Shown here: one piece after another, positions 16,601 through 18,880 of the stretch | How the letters are laid out: every line of letters starts with the position of its first letter | Numbering within the stretch: the first letter of the stretch is position 1 | NCBI GenBank assembly: GCA_002712335.1 | Contig: PATI01000058.1 | Location: forward strand, 23,575-42,454 | DNA length: 18,880 nt | Direction of reading: 5' to 3' | Source of the DNA: Rhodospirillaceae bacterium | Lineage (GTDB): Bacteria; Pseudomonadota; Alphaproteobacteria; MPNO01; UBA2964 | The notes under the pieces: model-generated | Databases searched by the model: none | Seen by the model: the letters and a program-made list of their open reading frames with translations, nothing else | Told to the model about the DNA's origin: nothing | Position numbers and translations under genes: made by a program

Positions 16601-17545
16601 ATGTTTAAAAGAAACCTAACTATTCAACTTGCAAGCCCGAGAGGCTTTTGTGCTGGTGTTGACCGAGCAATTGCTATTGTTGAAAAGGCATTAGAAAAAT
16701 TCGGAAACCCAGTATATGTACGACACGAGATAGTTCACAATAAATATGTAGTACAAGAGTTATGCGACAAAGGAGCCATCTTCGTTGAGAGGTTAGATGA
16801 AGTACCCGATGATTCTTTAGTCATTTTTTCTGCTCATGGTGTGCCAAAATCGGTGCCTGCCGCTGCTCAAAAACGAGGTCTAACTTACCTAGATGCCACT
16901 TGCCCTCTTGTAACCAAAGTTCACGTTGATGCAGCACGTCATAAAAAGGAAGGCCGCACAGTGCTGTTAATAGGGCATTCTGGTCACCCAGAGGTTATTG
17001 GTACTTTAGGTCAATTCCCAAAAGGCGAAATGCTATTGATTGAAAATATCGGACAGGCAAAATCTGTTAAAGTCGAGAACCCCGACAATCTTTCCTATGT
17101 AACACAAACAACATTATCTTTGGATGACACGGCAGAAATTATAAAGGTCCTTAAGGGGCGCTTCCCAAAAATTGAATCTCCTAGGACAGAAGATATTTGT
17201 TATGCCACAACTAATCGGCAGGCTGCCGTAAAGGCTTTAACTCAAACTTGTGATGCCATTGTTGTAATTGGGGCCCTTAATTCATCAAATTCAAATCGTT
17301 TAAAGGAAGTATCACAAGCCGCAGGTTGTTCTAAATCAATACTTATTGATAGAGCAGAAGAACTTGACATTGATTGGTTATGTGGAGTGCATACTCTTGG
17401 AATAACTGCTGGAGCTTCTGCTCCGGAAATTTTAGTACAGGAATTGATTACAAAGCTAAAGACTAACTTTAATATAAATGTAGAAGAGGTCTTCGTGACA
17501 TCTGAAGACATTGACTTCAGTTTGCCTCGTGCTCTCATTGACTGA
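16601..17545 (+). CDS. ispH: 4-hydroxy-3-methylbut-2-enyl diphosphate reductase
   Basis: IspH (LytB) makes isopentenyl and dimethylallyl diphosphate in the last step of the non-mevalonate isoprenoid pathway, using an iron-sulfur cluster in the cytoplasm. The 314 residues are the normal length. The three cluster cysteines are present: Cys17 in PRGFCAGVDRAI, Cys101 in DATCPLV, and Cys200 in EDICYATTNRQ. The catalytic Glu131 is in GHPEV, and the substrate-binding GALNSSNSNRL follows. The ATG start has AGGA just upstream. thrB starts 30 bases after its stop and rnhA follows, a gene order common in alphaproteobacteria, so the three are likely one operon. Confidence 0.97.
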   Translation: MFKRNLTIQLASPRGFCAGVDRAIAIVEKALEKFGNPVYVRHEIVHNKYVVQELCDKGAIFVERLDEVPDDSLVIFSAHGVPKSVPAAAQKRGLTYLDATCPLVTKVHVDAARHKKEGRTVLLIGHSGHPEVIGTLGQFPKGEMLLIENIGQAKSVKVENPDNLSYVTQTTLSLDDTAEIIKVLKGRFPKIESPRTEDICYATTNRQAAVKALTQTCDAIVVIGALNSSNSNRLKEVSQAAGCSKSILIDRAEELDIDWLCGVHTLGITAGASAPEILVQELITKLKTNFNINVEEVFVTSEDIDFSLPRALID

Positions 17546-17575
17546 AAACAAAAGTTTATTAACTAGACAAATTTA

Positions 17576-18526
17576 ATGGCTGTTTATACCGAAGTTCCAA
17601 TTAGCGCTCTAGAACAATTCGTAAGAGAATATGACATTGGGAAAATTGTTTATTTTAAAGGTATAGAAGAAGGCGTAGAGAATTCTAACTTTCTTCTAAA
17701 AACAAATAGAGATACCTACATCCTGACTATTTATGAAAAACGAGTGGACAGCGTGGATCTGCCATTTTTTCTTGGCTTAATGAATCATCTTGCGAATAAG
17801 GGCTTCCCTTGTCCTACACCCCTTCATGGTTTTGATGGCAAGGCTTTGAGGACCTTATGTAACAAACCCGCTGCATTGATTACTTTCGTTACCGGATCTG
17901 GACCAAAAATTATCACCCGTGATCACTGTTATTCCGTAGGTAAAATTGCTGGCAAAATGCATACAGCAGCGAAAGACTTTCAAATGGGCAGGAATAATAC
18001 CCTCGATAGGCTAGGGTGGCGAAAAATATTTGAATTAACTAAGGAACGCGCCAACAACTTTTATGATGGTATCGTAGAGGAAATCGAGAGCGAGTTAAAT
18101 TTTCTCGATCAAAATTGGCCGAAAAGACTACCAGTCGGAATCATTCATGCTGACTTATTTCCAGATAATGTATTTTTTAAAAAGAAAACACTGAGCGGTG
18201 TTATTGACTTTTACTTTGCCTGCAATGGTTTTATGGCTTACGAAATTGCTACATGCATAAACGCATGGTGTTTTGAAAACGATGGCGGTTTAAATTCTGG
18301 AAAGGTGTCTAGTCTTCTCGAAGGATATAAATCTATCCGAACATTAGAGGAGGCGGAATTAAGGTCCCTTGTACTTCTTGCGCGCGGCAGTGCTTTGCGT
18401 TTTTTATTAACTCGTCTTTATGACCTTCTAAACCACCCAAAAGGCGCGCTTGTAAAACCCAAAGACCCATTGGAATATCTTGAACGACTTCGATATCATA
18501 AAGAATCTGATAAAAATCTATGTTAA
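17576..18526 (+). CDS. thrB: Homoserine kinase (APH-like type)
   Basis: The enzyme phosphorylates homoserine to O-phosphohomoserine in threonine synthesis. It is of the aminoglycoside phosphotransferase-like type rather than the GHMP type of E. coli, as is usual in alphaproteobacteria. The N-terminal ALEQFVREYDIG and GIEEGVENSNFLL are characteristic. The catalytic loop is GIIHADLFPDNVFF (His191, Asp193, Asn198) and the metal-binding Asp211 is in GVIDFYFA. The 316 residues match the family. It starts 30 bases after ispH and ends 27 bases before rnhA. No Shine-Dalgarno sequence is evident before the ATG, so translation may depend on readthrough from ispH. Confidence 0.95.
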   Translation: MAVYTEVPISALEQFVREYDIGKIVYFKGIEEGVENSNFLLKTNRDTYILTIYEKRVDSVDLPFFLGLMNHLANKGFPCPTPLHGFDGKALRTLCNKPAALITFVTGSGPKIITRDHCYSVGKIAGKMHTAAKDFQMGRNNTLDRLGWRKIFELTKERANNFYDGIVEEIESELNFLDQNWPKRLPVGIIHADLFPDNVFFKKKTLSGVIDFYFACNGFMAYEIATCINAWCFENDGGLNSGKVSSLLEGYKSIRTLEEAELRSLVLLARGSALRFLLTRLYDLLNHPKGALVKPKDPLEYLERLRYHKESDKNLC

Positions 18527-18553
18527 CCTTTTTGGATACGTTTACTTCTTAAG

Positions 18554-18880
18554 ATGGGTAGAAAAGCTCAAGCCAACAAAAATTTTCCGTGCGTAAAAAT
18601 TTTTACGGATGGCGCATGCAGTGGTAACCCTGGCCCCGGTGGATGGGGAGCCATCTTGCGATGGCAAAATGAGGAAAGAGAAATTTGGGGTGGAGAGCTC
18701 AATACCACTAATAATCGGATGGAATTATTAGCAGCTATTAAAGCGCTCGATAAATTGAATTATCCAACACAAGTTTACATTTATACTGATAGTAAATATG
18801 TAAAAGAGGGTATAACTAATTGGATAAAATCTTGGAAAAAAAGGAACTGGAAAACAGCATCTAAAAAACCTGTTAAAAAT
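18554..18880 (+). CDS. rnhA: Ribonuclease HI, 5' part (3' end outside window)
   Basis: The frame runs from ATG 18554 to the end of the window without a stop, giving 109 residues. RNase HI degrades the RNA of RNA-DNA hybrids. Three of the four catalytic acids are visible: Asp19 in [17 protein letters not shown], Glu57 in [10 protein letters not shown] and Asp79 in YTDSKYV. The segment [13 protein letters not shown] matches the basic handle region, so this is a classical bacterial RNase HI. The fourth acid and the C-terminus lie beyond the window. It is the third gene after ispH and thrB, 27 bases after thrB, and probably belongs to the same transcript. Confidence 0.95.
   Translation, partial: MGRKAQANKNFPCVKIFTDGACSGNPGPGGWGAILRWQNEEREIWGGELNTTNNRMELLAAIKALDKLNYPTQVYIYTDSKYVKEGITNWIKSWKKRNWKTASKKPVKN

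Overview
This window is a stretch of core chromosome from an AT-rich alphaproteobacterium. The evidence is a CcrM-type GANTC methyltransferase with its C-terminal RAMA domain, an F0 ATP synthase operon that has both b' and b subunits and no F1 genes beside it, and the order mutY / DUF721-dsbA-smc. The ispH-thrB-rnhA block points the same way. Base composition and protein style resemble marine Rhodospirillales-like lineages, but the exact lineage is an inference. I see no insertion sequence, prophage, CRISPR array, tRNA or rRNA.

Layout. Bases 1-870 hold the 3' part of a soft lytic transglycosylase gene, followed by moaB. Two glycosyltransferase-fold genes run convergently on the minus strand (1416-2662) and overlap each other by 4 bases. 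A PA0069-family radical SAM gene (2727-3856) starts divergently from them and carries an apparent -1 frameshift in a run of eight A. Next come a Kef-type antiporter lacking the usual TrkA-N domain, rnhB, and ccrM. The ccrM start is preceded by three GANTC sites in 40 bases. mutY is convergent with ccrM and divergent from the DUF721(DciA-like)-dsbA-smc series. The atpI-atpB-atpE-atpF'-atpF operon has a good sigma70-like promoter and a GC-rich stem-loop in front of it. A minus-strand lipoprotein of unknown function converges on atpF. The window ends with ispH, thrB and the first 109 codons of rnhA.

How the genes fit together. Much of the content is genome maintenance: RNase HII, CcrM, MutY, a DciA-like helicase loader, SMC and RNase HI. 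The rest is energy conversion (F0), envelope work (lytic transglycosylase, thiol oxidoreductase, lipoprotein), isoprenoid synthesis (IspH), threonine synthesis (ThrB) and molybdenum cofactor synthesis (MoaB).

I found no clearly new multi-gene system. The points most worth a second look are the A8 frameshift in the radical SAM gene, where the iron-sulfur cysteine motif can only be reached by a frame change, and the GANTC cluster with an 11-base palindrome over the ccrM start. The antiporter without its regulatory domain and the structured leader of the atp operon come next.
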